64,000 nt of DNA from Forficula auricularia (lineage: Eukaryota > Arthropoda > Insecta > Dermaptera > Forficulidae), in assembly GCA_024734495.1 (NCBI GenBank), contig JALMQS010000136.1:4497185-4561184 (forward strand), given 5' to 3'. Under the pieces are notes generated by a model. It was given only the letters and a program-made list of their open reading frames with translations. It was not told the DNA's origin and ran no database searches. This document shows, in pieces, positions 1 to 11,346 of this stretch (the stretch's first letter is position 1; each line of letters begins with the position of its first letter). A program made the position numbers and the translations under genes.

Positions 1-378
1 TAACCTTTAGTCAATTTTGCAAGTACCAAGTGTTTCAAGTGAACGTGTGAATTATATAAATTTTACAAATTTTAACGTAAATAAGCACCAAGTGATTTCA
101 CTTACAATTTCAATGTATTTTTTCTGTCTTTATTGATTTGAACTAATTTTCATAAGAAGAAGCAAAAAACAGACTATTAAATATATAATTATAATATAGC
201 TATATAATATATATTTTTCAAATAAACCTGTTGTATAATAATTGTATAAATTCTATAATTCGAAATTAACAGATAACTAGAGGTTCAGATTAATGATAGA
301 AATTATATATACATAGGTATTATATAGGAGAGAGAGCATAGTAATTTATATAGATAGTATTTAAAAAGGTGAGCTTAC

Positions 379-452
379 CTGTAATTTCTTGAAGGGTCGA
401 TCCGATGATTTTCTCCCCTTTAGATCAGCACTGGTCAAGACGCGCACAGCAA
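379..452 (-). CDS. Candidate internal exon, unrecognised protein
   Basis: Seen: on the minus strand a 74-nt island lies between a T-rich 3' splice site (ending ATATTCTCAG, AG at 454-453) and a strong 5' splice site (ACAG followed by GTAAGC at 378-373). Only one frame is open. It uses the first two bases to complete a codon, then gives 24 codons including VLTSADLKGRKSSDRP and ending FKKLQ at a codon boundary. The segment is richer in G+C than its surroundings and is not repeated in the window. The candidate exon at 3557-3698 ends with one spare base, so joining the two gives an uninterrupted frame (C+TT, Leu). The next exon would lie left of the window. I do not recognise the protein; it is basic and serine/lysine-rich. 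Chance splice-like signals in A+T-rich DNA are common, so confidence is moderate. Confidence 0.5.
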
Positions 453-1184
453 CTGAGAATATTAAAAAATAAAATCCCGTTAGTTGACAAATATTATCGA
501 AAAGACCTAATACCTCGAATTTATTTTTATTGAAATTATTTATCTCATTGATAAAACTCTTTTTTATCTGTCTCTTATTTGTACTATAATTTCTCGGGTC
601 GTTACTATATTCACAAAATAGTTTTGGTAATTAATGAGAGGGGACGGGGGAGTCAAAATAATTATTTAAGGGTAGATTTTTATTTTTATAGAATATTTCA
701 AATTTTGGAATGGAAATCGATTATTTCAACTTTTCTAATTGAAATAATATCAATTTACCTTTTGATTTTGAATTATAACTATTAAAACTAAACTAAGCTT
801 TTATTTAGTGTAATTTTTCATAACATATTGGAGTTTTTTAGTCATAGCCGTAAAAGCGTTCCAAAATTCATTATTAGTATGTGCGTCTTTTTGACTATGC
901 TAACGATAACTCAAAATTAGTAATTCACAGGGATATGAAGTTCAAAAAATGAGTTAATTTTTAGTCCTATATATCACACAGCAAGCATTTGCAATTGGTA
1001 CACCGTGGCTCTTTACTATTGATGTTTAAGGGCTTTTCGGAAAAATATTTTATTATTATTTATTATTTATTTATTTTTTGTTTTCATTATTCATCATAAA
1101 TCATATATGGCTTTTATACAATAAAAATGACCTTTATACAATCCTCATTGTTTTAAGAGACTTGCTCCTGAGCACTCTTGAACC

Positions 1185-1220
1185 ACCCCCAGAAAATGGT
1201 GTCGAAACGTCGTGCAATTT
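1185..1220 (+). other. Degenerate hammerhead-like relic
   Basis: Seen: CCAGAAAATGGTGTCGAAAC followed by GTCGTGC. It resembles the sequence seen at better hammerhead-like cores here (CUGANGA, short stem II, GAAAC, 2-bp stem III), but the CUGA box is damaged and the position after GU is G, which is not permitted for cleavage. Reported only as a likely decayed member of the same class. Confidence 0.25.
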
Positions 1221-2242
1221 GATGAGAACTTATCATTAAAAATGTAAAATTTAAATGGTTTAAGCTACAAACTTTTCTTTCGATAAACAACTCAACTACC
1301 AAAGTATCTAATCGCAACCATTATACAAATCCTATATCCAAAAGTTGTCTTCATGTGATGTTTTTTGATTTTTTGTTTTATATTTAGTAAAAAATTGTTT
1401 CATGTTCAGATATTATCAATTTTTTTATTAAAAATCCTTTATTAGGACGTACCCTTTAACTTCAAACATTTAAAGATTAATGTTTCTAGTAATCTCTATT
1501 AATGATTTTTTTTTTTATAAAAATTGGATGTCTGTGGGAAAATTCTTTTTAAAAAAGATTTAGAAATCGAAAAGTTATAATTTCAGTTCCAGTGTACTGT
1601 ATTTTATTTTTACCTGCCTCTACTAATTATTTTATACGTGGTGAGTGGATGTCATTTTATTACAAAAGATAGCAAAATTTATTATGCACATTAGAATTAG
1701 CTTTGGTTGAATTAAATTTCTATAAACCAAAATAATTTAAAATATTTTCGATTACGATTGTTAATAGACAATTGAAATTAATAAAAACTTATTAATTAAT
1801 AGATGGCAAAGTTAGTTACTTTATGGTTGAAACTTCTATGCCGTGTGCTATGACAAAACAACTCACAATTTTTACTTGAACTCTGCCGCTCCAGGCATTC
1901 ATTGATGCTGTGAGAAACAGCACATTTTATTTTCATTGATCACGCTCATTCAGCGCCGCATTCTTTCTGGATTTGTATTAGGAGACTAGGAGGAACACGA
2001 AGGGCTGTTTGGTGAAATTTAAACCCCGCGCTAAAGAGAAACAGACACACCTGTTGAATTGACCCGAGTGCACTCCTCGCATGCTCTAGTCTCCGGGCAC
2101 CAATCCAGAGAAGTCTCTCATTACAAAACTTGTTTGTTGCTTTGCTTCTCTTCTCTTCTTCAAATACATTTTATACTACTATTTTAATGAGCAATTCTTG
2201 TATCTAAATATATAGAATCGGTTACTGGAAAACAGGTCTAGG

Positions 2243-2890
2243 GACGCGCCAAGTGCCTTTGGTGCCGTCGTAAGAAATACTGATTGGCGCCTTTATATAC
2301 ACACAGCCCAAATTACTGCGGCCGCAACATTTTTTACAAAAAGAACTAATAGTGCAAATAATAAATAGTTTAAGCCTTTTTTTGAGAATTTCGAAAGCAA
2401 AAAAAACTTTTTAATGCTCGATTACAACATTTCATCATACCTCATATTTATATTATGTAGTTAGTAACGTAAAAGAGTGAATTTAAAAGAGATTGAAAAT
2501 GTAAATCTTTTAAAATAAGAGACGCTTGTAGGTGAATTCAAATTGTCTTAATTTTAAAAATAAATGTATTCCTTATTTCTTTTAGCTTAACATTTTTATG
2601 GTTCTTGAGAAAAATTATTTTGAAATTTTTTTCTAATCTCGCCTTCCTGAGATTAACCCGTTGATTCATCTGACCACTTGCATTTTTTCGATGCGTTGCC
2701 ATCACATAGACTACTGCGGACGATTACTACAAAGCATCACCAGACACAATCATGTTCAAACCTGTCACACGCTCGCTGTTTACCATTAGCTTCAGCCCCG
2801 TCATTTCATAGCCACAGACCAGATCATGGGAACCCCTGCTATTTAGACAACTCAATTAGCAGTTCTGTTAAGGGTATGCCTACCCTAGAA
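2243..2890 (+). repeat. Dispersed repeat, copy 1 (second copy near 43418)
   Basis: Seen: starts AGGGACGCGCCAAGTGCC, passes CAACATTTTTTACAAA and a run ending TTTTTAATGCTCGATTACAA, and near its end has ATGGGAACCCCTGCTA, TTTAGACAAC, CAATTAGCAG. The same blocks occur in the same order and orientation at 43418-43950. Divergence and indels indicate two old copies. No terminal repeats, TSD or coding domain recognised, so the class is unknown. Confidence 0.7.
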
Positions 2891-3556
2891 AAAAAAGGCG
2901 CAATCCATTTCTTTTAAAAAAAAAGGTTTCATTTTTATTTTTTATCCAGACAGACAATGAGCTGGGCAGGTCATTTTTCTCATAGACTATTTTTAATCGA
3001 CTTATCATTTTGACAAATACTATAAATATATAATATATTTTTCTCCCAAAACGTTTGAATTATTAATAAACGTTTAATGAAGTTTTATAAAGAACTTTTC
3101 TCTTATTCGTTTATTAGAATAAAAAATTATCAACCATTTATTTCAAAATACATATTATATATTTAGGTCTCAATTTTAGGAAAACCGATTTTTATAGGTT
3201 TTTTAATTAAGCTATTTATTAACAGTTAGTTAAAAAAAAATCAATGAACTGGTTGAATCAACACAAAATGGAATTAATTAAATAAACAATAATTAAAATA
3301 AAAAATTACCAAGAGAAGCTCGGTTGGTCAGGTACTTATAATGAAATATCTAAAAATGCTACTAGACATAAGAAAGGTAGATGTGCCTGATTTAGTTTTT
3401 TTTTCCTGTTTATTTTCTCTTTAAAGGATGTTTATTATTACTAGATGATCTTTAGAAATGCATCTTCAGTTTTCTGAATCACCAAGTTTTTCAATTAAAA
3501 TCTAGGAATAGAAATTCCTTTATGCCTTGCAATCAACAGATGGAGTGGGGTCTTAC

Positions 3557-3698
3557 GTGTGGGCTCCCATGGACGCGATTTTCGGCCAGGGTCACGGATC
3601 ATGTCCTCAGTGGCATCCACATAACCAGTCTCAAAGCGTCCGTCCGTTTTTCTGCATCTTGCTCTCATTAATAAACGATCCAAACATACAAACGGAGC
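3557..3698 (-). CDS. Candidate internal exon, unrecognised protein
   Basis: Seen: minus-strand reading shows a long pyrimidine tract (TTTTTTTCTCTTAG, then CCTTGACAG, AG at 3700-3699), 47 open codons plus one base, then GTAAGA at 3556-3551. The translation includes RLLMRARCRKTDGRFE, TGYVDATEDMIRDPG and RKSRPWEPT. The nearer upstream AG (3709-3708) would bring a TGA into this frame, so the acceptor at 3699 was chosen. G+C is about half, against about 30% around it. Phase fits the exon at 379-452, giving about 72 residues in total. I do not recognise the family and assign no function. It could instead be a decayed coding fragment of a mobile element, but no second copy is seen in the window. Confidence 0.5.
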
Positions 3699-4085
3699 CT
3701 GTCAAGGCTAAGAGAAAAAAACGGATTTCAATAAATATTCTTGCTTTATAGTCTTTTCGAAATAGTAAAATAAACGAAAGCGAGATAGAAGAGATAGTCA
3801 AGACATTCTTAAATCGGTAGGAGGGCGGGTTTATTACTTTTAATGGTCCGCTGATATCGCGATGGCACCATTGGAGTTGAGATATCTCGAAAAAAGATGA
3901 TATCAAAATAAAAATTAATTTAAAAGAATCATCTACTTTTATCTAGATACAAATAGATATATCATGTTGTGGAATCCGATACAGAGTAAAAGATTAACAG
4001 AAAATGCTGAAATATAAAATAAATGTATAGTTATTTTTGATTGCTAATTAATTGTTACTTATTTCAGTGATTAAATCATCAATTG

Positions 4086-4234
4086 GGGGTCGGGTTAGGC
4101 TAAGGGTTAGCGTACCAGCCTGCTAACCAAGTGGACCCGGGTTCGAATCCGGCTAAAATCTGATATAGGGACAAATTTAAAAAAATAACAAATATCGTAA
4201 TAGGCTTATGGCTAGAAAGGCCGAAAAGCTAAAA
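4086..4234 (+). mobile_element. tRNA-derived SINE with 13-bp TSD
   Basis: Seen: a tRNA-like head with an A-box-like TTAGCGTACCAGCC and a perfect B box GGTTCGAATCC (4140-4150), the internal RNA polymerase III promoter arrangement. The tail continues TTATGGCTAGAAAGGCCGAA and ends in an A run. Perfect 13-bp direct repeats AAATCATCAATTG flank it (4073-4085 and 4235-4247). The same family occurs inverted at 17444-17628, sharing head and the GGCTTATGGCTAGAAAGG tail. SINEs are mobilised in trans by a LINE; the partner is not identified. Confidence 0.9.
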
Positions 4235-4320
4235 AAATCATCAATTGTTATTTTGAGCTTATCAAAATAAGTATTTAAAGTTAATTGATAACATCATAAC
4301 CTTATAAATTACACCTAAAA

Positions 4321-4527
4321 CAGGGGAGCTCACAGGGGGGAGTCAATTAAATTTCTGGAGGGGGGGGGGATTCAAAATTGTTGCATTTTAGCGTTATATA
4401 CCAAAAATAAAAGCGGTCAAATCTTATAACTTCAACAAAAGGTAAAAAAAAGCTCTTCTAATTCTTTAGAGTTGAATAAAATTGGGGGGAGGGGGTGTAC
4501 TTTTCAGGAAACTGGGGGACACCCCTG
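4321..4527. mobile_element. Small hAT-like TIR element, G-rich
   Basis: Seen: termini CAGGGG at the left and CCCCTG at the right, flanked by the 7-bp direct repeat CCTAAAA (4314-4320 and 4528-4534). The interior has several G runs (about 10 Gs near 4361-4371). hAT elements normally make 8-bp duplications and often begin CAGGG, so the assignment is reasonable, with one TSD base lost or shifted. No transposase is encoded. Confidence 0.6.
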
Positions 4528-4877
4528 CCTAAAAGTATATTAGCATGGAATTTTTCGACAAGGAATTGGGTTTTTAATATTGCAAGAGAACGTTGACTTC
4601 TGCTCTAAATAAAAATTTTTACTACTTTTTATATAATTTTTACTAAAATTCTATAACAATTTTTGTAAATTACTTCTATTTTCCTGAAGATCAAATCAAG
4701 CTCTCGGACTATACTCTTAAATTTTAAATTAAACGTAAAACATTCTTAATTTAGTTCCTATAAATCTCATTGAAATACTATAAGTATTTTAATTGTTTTC
4801 AGAAAAGAAGAAAATATAAATTTACAAAAAAATTTCAGTTTATTCTGACGACCGAACTGACTCTAACTATTGAAGAA

Positions 4878-4975
4878 GACAATAAAATTTATAATTCCAG
4901 CAGAAGACACTCTTTTATTGTCTCCTTCAATTTTTAAAAATTCTGCTACTCTCAGCAAAAAGAAACTTTCAATTT
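4878..4975 (+). repeat. Dispersed repeat shared with 41571-41645
   Basis: Seen: GCAGAAGACACTCTTTTATTG, TCTCCTTCAATT, AAATTCTGC and CAAAAAGAAACTTTC in order. The reverse complement of the same blocks is at 41571-41645, at the outer arm of the fold-back there, and a further copy lies at about 41960-41995. Class unknown. Confidence 0.6.
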
Positions 4976-5163
4976 GACTCGAACTATATTCACAAATATA
5001 CAATCAATTGAAAATGGCATCAGTTTCAGAAAACTACATCGCCTGAATAAAATAGAAAATTGTAACCAATTTTCTAATTTCTTGAAATATGAACTTTCAA
5101 TTAATCAAACTGTATAGTTTAAACGTAAAAAAAATCGTACACTGAATAATTTAATAGAATTTC

Positions 5164-5289
5164 AGTCAAATTTTAATTTTTATCCCTATGACTTCTAGAG
5201 ACTGGAACTCTCTGCCTCCGACCGTCTTCCCAGCAACATATAACCTTCAATCTTTCAAGACACGCATCCACGAATACCTTCAATTCTGA
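5164..5289 (+). pseudogene. C-terminal fragment of non-LTR retrotransposon ORF2
   Basis: Seen: a short open frame reading ILIFIPMTSRDWNSLPP then TVFPATYNLQSFKTRIHEYL and ending QF-stop. The RDWNSLP...FKTR...YL signature is the usual C-terminal end of reverse-transcriptase proteins of Jockey/CR1-like non-LTR elements (family knowledge). Only about 41 codons remain, with a stop just upstream (5155), so this is a 5'-truncated dead copy. The following 80 bases, to about 5370, resemble the 3' UTR of the copies at 57701 and 42062 (both carry TTGCATCA-type tails). Exact clade uncertain. Confidence 0.75.
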
Positions 5290-5370
5290 CCCAATCCGTA
5301 AATCTCTTCTAATTTTCAAGATACAAGGGTTGAACCTTTTTGATGCAACTTCTTCTTGCATCAGTATCAT

Positions 5371-6240
5371 ATAACAAGAAAAAGAATTACTTCTTTGGTG
5401 AAAATTTAAAGTTCATTGACATTATACCGAAGATTAAATCAAGGTCTTGCAAACTATATTTTCAAAAATAAAATAAAAATATATTATTCAGACGACATAA
5501 TCTTTATTTATTCCTTATAATTTATAAAAATGTTCAGTCAATTTTTCGAAGGTTAAAATAATTTACTACATTTTAAAGATATCTAGAGGACATTTGGATA
5601 TTTGACCGTCATATTATATATTTAAAATAATAAATTATTTAATTAAACAGCTTATTTTTTTCGAATTTTTCAATTCTAGCTAAAATTTTATTAAATGTAA
5701 TTTATTAATTTCTCTACTTGAAATTACTTCCGTTTTCTTGAAAGTTAATTTAACTGACTAGAATTCTACTAAAGATCTATGTTAAATATTTATACAAATA
5801 ACAACTCAAAGACAGTATCAAAGATCGTATTAAAAAAGTGAGCAAAAACATTTCTGACATTAAATCATCAAATTTGATTAGATCTTTTGTAAACTACCTT
5901 TGAGTTCTTTTTGTAAAGTCAATTTCGAGCAAATTCCAGAACCTCTAGTAATGTTTGATTTTTTAAGAAATTTTAGTATCAAGAATCTTATTTGTTTTTA
6001 TAATGTTAGGTATTATAAAATATTTATATTCCGGCGAGTTCACCTCGAGACAAACTCCAGGATATCTTTGAATGAAAGCTAAATCAGCTAACCATCAAAT
6101 ATGTATGGTACTACCTAAATTTAGAATCACAAATATCCGCAACCTAGAGGTCAAATATTCCTAGATTGTTCATCAAAGACGAAAAAAAAAATGGAAGCAG
6201 TTACTCAAGTATAAGTGCATAAAAAAAACGGATGACACCC
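5371..6240. other. A+T-rich stretch, nothing recognised
   Basis: No splice-bounded open frame, TIR, SINE promoter box or long repeat was found here. Confidence 0.5.
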
Positions 6241-6363
6241 AAAATCCCGACATCCAAAATCCCGACAGCCCAAAATCCCGACAGCCAAAATCCCTACAAG
6301 TCAAAATCCCGACAGCCAAAATCCCTACTGCCAAAATCCCGACAGCCAAAATCCCGACAAGTG
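6241..6363. repeat. 15-bp minisatellite, 8 units
   Basis: Seen: eight tandem copies of a 15-16-bp unit close to AAAATCCCGACAGCC, with variants CCCTAC and CAAGTC. Because the unit is about 15 bp, the minus strand gives a spurious repetitive open frame (repeated AVGIL). I consider it a satellite, not a gene. Confidence 0.9.
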
Positions 6364-7994
6364 AACCCATAAAAAACACCATGAACAGAGGTATTTTGAT
6401 ATTTTCGGGTAACGGAATTAAATTCCAGCTAGAATGATAGCAAAATCATTCCAGTCACACTTAGTTGTAACTTAGAAGTTATTCAATGATTTTCGTATCG
6501 CTATAAAAATGTTATATCCGAATTTCTCAAGTGTCCCCCAAACCTACTGAAGTGAACTTCCTTCTAGACTTATTCATACAAAAAATGCGCACACTTCATC
6601 AGAGTACTATGATATTTAATTAGGTCGTAAAAAATTAACTTTATTTTGTTTATTTATTGATTTGAAATTGTTCCAAAGGCTTAAAACTTTATTTTGATGC
6701 CTTTAATGCCTGGAGGTGTGTCTCCCTAACTAATTTTGCAACCCTTTGATTTAAAAATCAATAAAAATAGTAGCCTACTATGAGTAGTTTTTATAGCCGT
6801 CTTTTTAGGACACACACGTTTTATGCGAGTTTATTTCTTAAACAACGTAACCGATCAATTAAATAAACAAAATTGGATGTTTATTTGAAAATTTCTAAAC
6901 GTCTTAAATCCATTCAGGTCAGAATTGAATTCGAGCATTTCTTTCCTAAACACTTTTGCTCGATGCTTAATAGGTTTTCAACAAAATAGAATTGTCTGGT
7001 GTGTGGGCCAACACAAGGGTAGGAAAATAGGAGACTGGCCTCTTGGGCATTTGCCCAATCGGTCAAGTCCTTTATTCCGGCCCCAATCACTTTTGTTGTG
7101 ATTTGTTTTCTAGTGCGCACATATGTCCCTTTCTTTAAATAAACATGTTGGGCTGAAAGTAAGTTTTCTATTGTACGTATTGCTTTAAATTTTAGTCGCG
7201 AGAGTTGCTTTCTAAATAATTTTAAGATCCGTAAGAGGAAAAAAAAAAATTACAAAACACTTCTAAGACCACTCAAAAAATAAATATGTTTAAATCTTCC
7301 AGATCGTCTTGGATACCTTTCTAATATCCGAAATTATCAGAAGAAAAATCTAAAAAAAAAATGTTTATTATTATTTCAATTTATTAATGACTTCTTTCTT
7401 TTCTTTTTCTATTTACGAGTCTTAGTTTAATAAATCACTCAAAAATTATCTTTCTTTTTTGCCATCTATTCACCTGTAGAAATGCCTGATACGTGGATAA
7501 AAGTTATTATCTGACTGTCTGGATTCAGATACCCATACGATATCTAAAGAACATAAGATCGTAGAAAGTCCGTTCAGGTTCCAAAATGTTTATATTTACA
7601 ATGCAAGAAACAGAATAGATTTTGCCTTTCTAGCTTTAAGAACTTACAGATTAAAAATTAGGAAAACCAGAAAAACATCTAATTCTTATATAAGCAGCTA
7701 TCGAATGGTTTTAGATGATGAGTTGAAATTTGACTCACACGTTAGTATTAACCTGTGTGCCAAGATTCAATTTTCTAGCTCAAAGCATTTGCAAATAAAA
7801 AATTCACAAATCACTAAAATTTGCGAAGATCAAAATAAGTGTTGAAATTTTTTCGCTTCAATTTCTTTTTAAAGCCTATTTTTTGGGGCTTTTAAAATTT
7901 GTTTGCTTTCCTTTGGATTTAAATTAAATCAACGGAATGAACCTTAAAATTCATTTTTTTTTGTTGTTAAAATTCGTGGCTGTGATGAAATTGT
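6364..7994. other. Mostly featureless A+T-rich DNA
   Basis: No gene supported. A moderately G+C-rich patch at about 6985-7090 contains the small palindrome TTGGGCATTTGCCCAA, and its minus strand is open for 68 codons. It lacks convincing splice sites and resembles mobile-element debris. Confidence 0.4.
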
Positions 7995-8267
7995 ATTAGA
8001 TGAAGGAGGAGATATCAGCCAAAGTTGGATACGCTGGGTTCAATAAAACACCCTAAATAAAACGTTTCGGTGTGAATTTATTTGGCCATCTTCAGTTAAT
8101 TGGGAGTTATACACAAAATGCGATACGGTTCGATATCATATGTGTACCACATTTTGTGTATAACTCCCAATTAACTGAAGATGGCCGAAACGTTTTATTC
8201 ATGGTGTTTTATTGAACCCAGCCCATCCAACTTTGGGTGATGGCTGACACCTCCTCCCTCATCTAAT
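7995..8267. repeat. Fold-back element A with hammerhead-like arms
   Basis: Seen: an imperfect inverted repeat of about 125-bp arms (left begins ATTAGATGAAGGAGGAG, right ends CTCCTCCCTCATCTAAT). Near the tip both arms carry CTGAAGATGGCC followed by GAAACG (right arm 8175-8191 on plus; left arm on minus, 8096-8066, with a longer insert before CCGAAACG). That matches the hammerhead core order CUGANGA, stem II, GAAA. Stem II is very short in the right arm. Penelope-like retroelements are known to carry hammerheads; no coding sequence remains here. Confidence 0.65.
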
Positions 8268-9165
8268 TAATTTTTTTTCTTTAATTTTAAAGAATCTATA
8301 TAATTTGTTGAAAAAATGGAGGAAATCATATATCATTGTTTAAAGATCAAATCAAACTATAATATTCTAAAAACATTGTGTTTTTTATGATTTTCTGTTT
8401 ATGGTATAAAGTTAAAATCAATATTTATAAAATATTTTCTATTATAATTATAAAATAAATATTTATTTTTTTTTTTTTTGGTTTGGTTACTTACGTAAAT
8501 AAATTTAAAATATATTAAATATTATTGTTTATTATAATATTTATTTTCTTAAATGCGTGTGCACTGAGCATTATGCGTTTCTTTTACTTGTCTAATCATA
8601 CGATATGTGAGATAGCAGGAAAAAATTATTGACGTAGCTTAGCTTTTTTTTTTATCTATCATAATAGACACAAAATAAGTTCCGAGGAAACTTTCCACTA
8701 TTGACTTAATGAAATTTTCCCAACCGCTTTGATTAACTATATATATCGGAAATGCATTATCATTATTATTAGTCAACACCGTAAATACCGTTGCGTTTTT
8801 AGTTGAAATAGGGGGTGACAGCTTCCAGTGTCTACTTTTTATGGCTCGCTGACAATAAAATGTTGTTTTGATGATTGAAATGAGTGACAGGATACAAATC
8901 CTCTATAAGCCTATATCCTAAAAAAAAAGAAAAAAATATATAAAATTTGAATAATATTACACTGGACAAAAAGTCTCTCATTTTCATGGCCTAATGACGT
9001 CAAATCAGAACGACTAATTACTATTATTATTGGCAAGGAATTTATTTTCAAGCTATAGTTCCCCGCAAGTGGCTTTCAAAGTTTCAATTAAGTGGCAGTA
9101 AAGTTAGTGAAAACATTTGAAACGTTACTTTTTTTGAATCTTCTGGTTTGATTGACCAATGACAG

Positions 9166-9313
9166 CAGAGCCAGTTCTAGATCTTTTATCAGGGGGGACA
9201 AGCTTGAATTTTCCGCCGCTCCCCACAACCCCCAATGCTAAATATATTCAAAAATGTCCCCCTTCCCAAAACATGCCGCGTCTTAAAATTTGCCCCCTCT
9301 AGATCCGACCCTG
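9166..9313. mobile_element. 148-bp hAT-type MITE
   Basis: Seen: left end CAGAGCCAGTTCTAGATC and right end GATCCGACCCTG, which is the reverse complement of CAGGGTCGGATC, giving a short imperfect TIR. Flanks AATGACAG (9158-9165) and AGTGACAG (9314-9321) match at 7 of 8 bases, the TSD length of hAT transposons. Non-autonomous. Confidence 0.75.
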
Positions 9314-9727
9314 AGTGACAGTTTTCAAGGTCTAATTTTAAATTGAAAATTAATTTATGACAAACTTTAATAACGATTAAATATATGTTAAAACTTTTTT
9401 CAAATATCTAAATATAATTAAAAAAAAAATAAAATAAATACAATTTTGACTTTTCTAATCCAAAATTTTTAGATAAGGAACATAATTTAGAAAAAAAAGA
9501 TTAATCTTAGAAATGATTGAAATTTTAAATAACAAAAATTCGATAAATAAAAGGTAGATATGGATTGTTTTTCTAATGTTTATAAAAAAATTTATAGAGA
9601 AAAATAATTTTTCATAAATATTTATATTTTTTATTTGAATTAAAGGTAATCTGGTCACAATTTCCTGTTATCAAAATATTTAATTTCTCAGGGTTGTTTT
9701 CGAAACATTAGCGAAAACAGCTTGTTT

Positions 9728-10010
9728 TGTTTTTTTCAAATTTAAAAAAAAATTTCTATTGATAAAGGGGGAATTTCTCCCGAAACGTCTAGTTTCAAAA
9801 TAAATCGTTCCAAGATTCTTTTATCAAGATTTGTATTTTTTTATTATATTAAAACAATCAATAATTGATTTTTCTTAACTAATTAAAGGAAAAAAACATT
9901 TTATATGCATTTTTGTGCTCAGAGTTTTTTGGGAGATAATCTGAGACGCTGCCCGCCAGGGGCATCCACTCGGAAGACCGAGATGAGAGAGCGTGCCAAA
10001 GGCACATCGT
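9728..10010 (+). mobile_element. 283-bp insertion with 12-bp TSD, hammerhead-like core and hairpin array
   Basis: Seen: perfect 12-bp direct repeats AACAGCTTGTTT flank it (9716-9727 and 10011-10022). Near the 5' end is a hammerhead-like core (9759-9794). The last 90 bases hold four consecutive hairpins: CTCAGA/TCTGAG (9918-9945), TGCCC/GGGCA (9950-9964), CTCGG-AAGA-CCGAG (9969-9982) and GTGCC-AAA-GGCAC (9993-10005). No ORF is present. The TSD length suggests target-primed reverse transcription. Inference: a short non-autonomous retroelement with a ribozyme-like 5' end and a structured 3' end, perhaps mobilised by a Penelope-like or LINE machinery. No second copy is seen in the window. Confidence 0.6.
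9759..9794 (+). ncRNA. Hammerhead-like ribozyme core
   Basis: Seen: TTGATAA at the CUGAUGA position; stem II GGGGG (9767-9771) pairing with CTCCC (9777-9781) around loop AATTT; GAAA (9782-9785); a 2-bp stem III AC/GT (9785-9786, 9792-9793) around GTCTA; then T at the cleavage position. Relative to consensus, C3 is U and G8 is A. In the known hammerhead structure positions 3 and 8 pair, so the two changes keep a pair (U-A). Stem I is weak from sequence alone. Activity untested. Confidence 0.45.
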
Positions 10011-10022
10011 AACAGCTTGTTT

Positions 10023-11343
10023 AAATATATTTAACTACGTTAATTATAATATAATTTTTACGCGTAATTTTTCGTAAAAATAAATTTGAATATAATTTGC
10101 TCTCTTATGGGATGAACGCACTATCACAAGTTAGGACGTAAATATGTTAACACAATGTAGTAAATTATTTATGGGAGAAATTGGGTTGCCTTACTTCGAT
10201 CTTGATCTAAATCAGGAGCCAGTGCTAACACCGTTGCCTATATTTTTAAATTTCAAAATTATCTATTATTTCATATGATTATCGTTCAATAAACTTTTTA
10301 CATAATAAATATAAATAGAATTCTTTTAACAATCTTTGATAAAAGATATTATTATTATTAGTTTTGCTTTTTGATAAAATATTGATATTTTTAAATGTCG
10401 CGTGGCGTTGTTTTTTCCTCTTGGATTTATGTTTTTTATATTAAAGGTCAAAATGATATAATTTTAATATTTAAATTTTCATGGTCATAATTGGTTATTT
10501 TTTTTTTCTTTGATTCAAAAATAAGTAAAATCAATCAAATTATGAGTTTTTTGAAAATCCCCAAAGTTTGAATTTAAATTAAATATGCAATTTTGAAAAG
10601 GGCACATCTCGCATATTTTGACAATTGCACTTTTTCATATAAATGTAATCTAAAAACTCCCCTGCACTTACTATGCTCGAAAAAGGCACAATTCTGGTAT
10701 TAATTTTGCTGCCCCCAAAATGTAACTCAAAAATAAATTTTATAAAGTTTACATTACTTTAGAAAAAATTAGTTTTTTTTTCATTCCTGAACATTTTCAA
10801 TTTTCAGACATGTCCCCTTTTCGAAAATGCATATTCAATTTTCCTAATATATTATTTTCAACAAGGTAAATAATTCTTTTATCAAATAATTATTGTGTCG
10901 ATATCAAAATGACTTCATTAGCATTTGATAAAAACTACAGAGCTAGGAGTCAAAGTATTTCCACTCTAATAGAGATATTTTATCAAAAATCTGTTGAGAC
11001 TTGTCACAATGTGACTTTATCATAATCCAAGCCTTTACTATACTTATGTTATTCACATTACTAATACAAAACAATCACAAAAGAGAGATCTTACTTTTAG
11101 TAATCAAAATTTTGTATTCGGAAAAAATTTAATGTCGAAATATTTTTCTGATTACTATAATTCATATTTCTAGGGCGTATAATACTTGCTGAAATTTAAG
11201 CAAACCCGTTTTGAATATATATTTTTGGCGATTAAACAAATAAAAATATTAGTTTTAAAACACCTGTAGGGTAGGCTTTGTATTGCTCTAGCTAAGACGT
11301 TAGGTTTTATACCCTCTAGGCTGCCCCATTCAATTTCACGAGA
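10023..11343. other. A+T-rich stretch, no gene seen
   Basis: No splice-bounded coding island, SINE box or TIR pair was found. Short runs such as GTGCAC-free A+T blocks dominate. Confidence 0.45.
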
Positions 11344-11346
11344 TAA

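Larger units (their letters stand above)
453..3556 (-). other. Putative intron between the two minus-strand exons
   Basis: A 3.1-kb A+T-rich stretch with no long ORF. It holds a hammerhead-like relic (about 1185-1215), a moderately G+C-rich unrecognised segment (about 1880-2110), and the left copy of a dispersed repeat (2243-2890). A possible plus-strand exon-like pattern (AG at 1586, then GTGAGT at 1641) has an open hydrophobic frame but is too A+T-rich to trust. Confidence 0.35.

Noticed and set aside
371..381. Minus-strand AG/GTAAG at the end of the 379-452 exon read as a recursive splice site
   Set aside because: No pyrimidine tract precedes it on minus; it is better explained as the donor of an ordinary exon.
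4086..4160. Functional tRNA gene
   Set aside because: The B box is good, but the sequence cannot fold a full cloverleaf by eye, runs on into a SINE tail and is flanked by a TSD.
6173..6382. Minus-strand open frame with repeated AVGIL
   Set aside because: It is the translation of the 15-bp minisatellite; unit length is a multiple of three, so the frame stays open by chance.
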